Assembly (NCBI GenBank): GCA_002286715.1
Contig: NSJX01000004.1
Coordinates: 12,253 to 76,252, forward strand
DNA from: Dentipellis sp. KUC8613
Lineage: Eukaryota; Basidiomycota; Agaricomycetes; Russulales; Hericiaceae
DNA length: 64,000 nt
Direction of reading: 5' to 3'
Shown: positions 61,438 to 64,000 of the stretch, one piece after another
Position numbering within the stretch: position 1 is the first letter of the stretch
Layout: each line of letters starts with the position of its first letter
Notes under the pieces: model-generated
The model's input: only the letters and a program-made list of their open reading frames with translations
What the model was told of the DNA's origin: nothing
Databases searched by the model: none
Program-made: the position numbers and the translations under genes

Positions 61438-63833
61438 ATGTCTACAATTGGCACTTGGTTGTGGGGTACATCCCAGCTGGACGAAGCTGTCGGTGTGTAT
61501 CTGAATTATGTCGCGTCATGAACTGTTCTAAACTCCAGCGTTTCATCTAGACAGAGCAACGTCCGAGATGCTCCCATCTGGTTCGGAGGACATCGCACTC
61601 AACCTTGAAATCTGCGACCAGATACGCTCCAAGAGCGTTCAACCTAAGGATGCTATTCGTGCTCTCAAGCGCCGGCTTAACCACAAGAATCCGAATGTGC
61701 AGTTGCTGACACTGGGGGTACGCGGCTCATCTTGCGTTGGCTTTGGTATCTCCTAACCTCGAATGGACACAGCTTACAGATATATGTATCAAGAATGGTG
61801 GAGATCACTTCTTGGTCGAGGTCGCGTCCAGGGACTTCATGGACAATTATGTGTCCCTTTTGAAGCTTCCGGGCCTGAACCGTGACGTGAAGGACAAAAT
61901 GCTTCGATACATTCAGGGCTGGGCGATTGCTTTCAAGGGCAAGCCAACACTCAGTTATGTTGGGCAAGTTTATAAGACCTTGAAGACTGAAGGTGCGTTC
62001 TCACAGTGGCCGTCGATCATCTACTGGACTTATTCCTTTCAGGCTTTACCTTCCCTCCGGAAGACCTTTCCGTTGTAAACACTGTGATGGTCGACACCCA
62101 GACTGCGCCGGAATGGATAGATTCAGATGTGTGCCTTCGCTGCCGCACGCCATTCTCCTTCACAAATCGGAAACATCATTGTCGAAACTGTGGTCAAGTC
62201 TTCGATCAACAATGCTCGGCAAAGTCTCTTCCCCTTCCGCACTTTGGCATCACGCAGGAGGTCCGAGTTTGTGACAGCTGTCACACCAAGCTCACCCGGA
62301 ACAAGGACAAGTCGTAAGCATACTGTTGCTTCTACGTTGATATATACAGTAATGTTTATAGTCTGGACCCTGACGGCAGGCGGCACCGATCGTCTCACAG
62401 CGTACCCAGCGCCCGACACCGTGCGGCCCGCGAAGCTGCTGACGCTGAGCTGCAGCGCGCAATTCAGCTCTCCCTCGAAGAAGTCAATGGCAGACAACAT
62501 GGGCGTTCTGGCTACGTCCCGTATCAACCAGATCCGAATGATTGGAAAGCCTCGGAACCACCTATCGTAGACCACTCGTCAAGGCCTGCCACCCAAGATG
62601 AAGAGGACGACCCAGACCTCAAGGCTGCGATAGAGGCCAGTCTCCGCGAAGCCAACGCCCCAAAGCCGAGTGCTCCCATCGGAATTGAAACGCCACGGAT
62701 CGAGCAAGGGCCTCCATTTGGGTATTCTGGGACAGGCTATTCGCAGTCGTATCCCCCCGCCGCTATCTCCTCGCAGCCTGCCGCCCCCGCCTTGCCCAAT
62801 TATGACCTGGAGCCGCTGGAAGCCGACACGATATTAACATTTAGCCAGACTGTAGAGCAGCTGCAGTCCCAGGGTGGACGCGACATGTCACGATACCCAG
62901 CTGTTGGGCAGCTGTACGACAAAGCAAACGGTCTGCGACCGAAATTGGCTATGAATCTGGATGATACAGGCAGAAAGGAAGGTTCGTACAATTTGTCTAT
63001 ACCCGTCCGCTGCCTCATGTTTATCATTTGTTGTAGAAATGCTTACGGAGATGCACGAGAAGTTGTCGCAAGCTGTCAAGCTTTACGACAATCTCCTCAC
63101 GCAGCAGCTCTCGCGCCCGACGTGGCGGTCTGTGCCCCGGGCAGCTTCACAGCAGACGGAATCTCCTTATAGCCAGTGGAATTCGGCGCAGCAGCTGCCC
63201 ATACCGACTGATATCGCCTCTGCGTTGCCACAGGCATCGTCAAGCTATGCCCCACCCCCTTCGCAGGCTTACCAGAACCCAGCTTCTGCTGAAGCTGTTC
63301 ATGTGCCCCAAGCGGCTCAGCAATCGTGGCCCCAGTATCAGGAAGCGGCTACAGCTGGGCCTTATGAGTCCCAACAATCATATTCGTCCAGTGTTCAGTC
63401 GCCATCGCAATACAGCCACTATCAGACCGCATCTGTCCCGCCACCAATGACACCTTCGTCTCAGACTACTCTTGCCCCCGTGTCCATACCTCAGTCGCCT
63501 CCTCCCCAGGCTGCTGTTCAGTATAGCCACGCCATACAGTCTCCCGTATTGGTACCTTCGCAGGTCCCGTCCTCTCCTCCTACCCGCCACAACACAATTC
63601 CGTCGTACGGTATTGCGTCTCTGCCGCCTTCAATTCCAACCACCCTTGCCCGTCAGAACACCGTCTCGGCCTCCACTCAAGCCGCTCAGTTCGCACCCCC
63701 TGCATCAGTGGCGCTGCCCAGCTTCCCCTCGGTGCCGACGTCCCTGCCCCAGCAATACCCCGTGTACACGAATGGTTTCCCTCCGGGCGTGGAGCACACG
63801 GAAAAGAAGGAAGCCTTGTTAATCGACTTGTAG
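61438..63833 (+). CDS. VPS27: Vps27 / Hrs, ESCRT-0 subunit
   Basis: The start [18 protein letters not shown] leads into a VHS domain ([49 protein letters not shown]). An FYVE finger follows, with [14 protein letters not shown], the phosphoinositide-binding RKHHCRNCG and VCDSCH. Two ubiquitin-interacting motifs then appear ([12 protein letters not shown] and [12 protein letters not shown]). A PSAP tetrapeptide (about 62665) fits the Tsg101/Vps23 docking site. A helical GAT-like segment (about 62810-63100) is followed by a Pro/Gln/Ser-rich tail. The extreme C-terminus reads LLIDL, a clathrin-box motif. In the family this protein sorts ubiquitinated cargo on endosomes and recruits ESCRT-I and clathrin. 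About eight short introns; the frame is intact. Confidence 0.94.
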
Positions 63834-64000
63834 AGGGGATTTGTATGTACTTTATCTCGATTAATGCCGTCCTTGGCCATGGAATGGGTTACTTTGCTAC
63901 GACTCGGACATTGTGCGCTTTTATTATGTATGCAATATCCTGCTGTGTTGTTTCTTGAGCGACAATAGACTGCTCTCGATACTACGAACTGCAGGAAGGC
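63834..64000 (+). other. 3' flank of VPS27
   Basis: Non-coding 3' sequence up to the window edge. Confidence 0.4.

Overview
This is nuclear DNA of a filamentous basidiomycete, most likely an Agaricomycete. Genes have many introns of about 48-70 bp with GT/AG ends, the proteins are typical fungal core proteins, and the transposons are fungal copia-type and gag/protease-type retroelements. A polypore-like fungus is plausible, but the order is inference.

The window has two compartments, meeting near 29.8 kb. The left half (1-29.7 kb) is repeat-rich. It holds a decayed minus-strand LTR retroelement (1 to about 6 kb), one uncharacterised ORF (6.9-7.7 kb) and two large G-rich low-complexity blocks (8.5-11.6 and 12.4-15.1 kb). 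Each block is followed by a copy of an AT-richer repeat ending in a 20-bp palindrome; a third copy and several strong stem-loops lie at 15.3-16.6 kb. A small island of two divergent genes follows (YOP1 and OST5, 19.2-20.6 kb). Next come a C-rich element bounded by terminal inverted repeats (21.8-23.9 kb) and a complete Ty1/copia retrotransposon (23,977-29,405) with LTRs, primer-binding site, polypurine tract and a 5-bp target duplication. One LTR contains an assembly gap (N run 24,204-24,483). A MITE-like hairpin element closes the compartment.

The right half (29.9-64 kb) is gene-dense. In order it carries an M1 aminopeptidase/LTA4 hydrolase (+), an ArfGAP (-), GET2 (+), mitoribosomal MRP49 (-), SWC2/VPS72 (+), MSH4 (+), NUP120 (+), an FAD-dependent oxidoreductase (+), a BNI4-like scaffold (+), RPB1 (-) and VPS27 (+). 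Several genes share short divergent promoters (ArfGAP/GET2, MRP49/SWC2, RPB1/VPS27, YOP1/OST5). Recurrent themes are membrane traffic (YOP1, ArfGAP, GET2, VPS27), chromatin and transcription (SWC2, RPB1) and meiosis (MSH4), but they are neighbours in a housekeeping region, not a cluster.

The most unusual signal is extreme splicing. The 3' end of RPB1 appears to encode its heptad repeats partly in microexons of 9, 3 and 12 nt. MSH4 places an 8-nt microexon inside its Walker A motif and also has an intron whose donor is GA instead of GT. Exon boundaries were placed by hand from splice signals, reading-frame phase and remembered family sequence; none is confirmed by transcripts.
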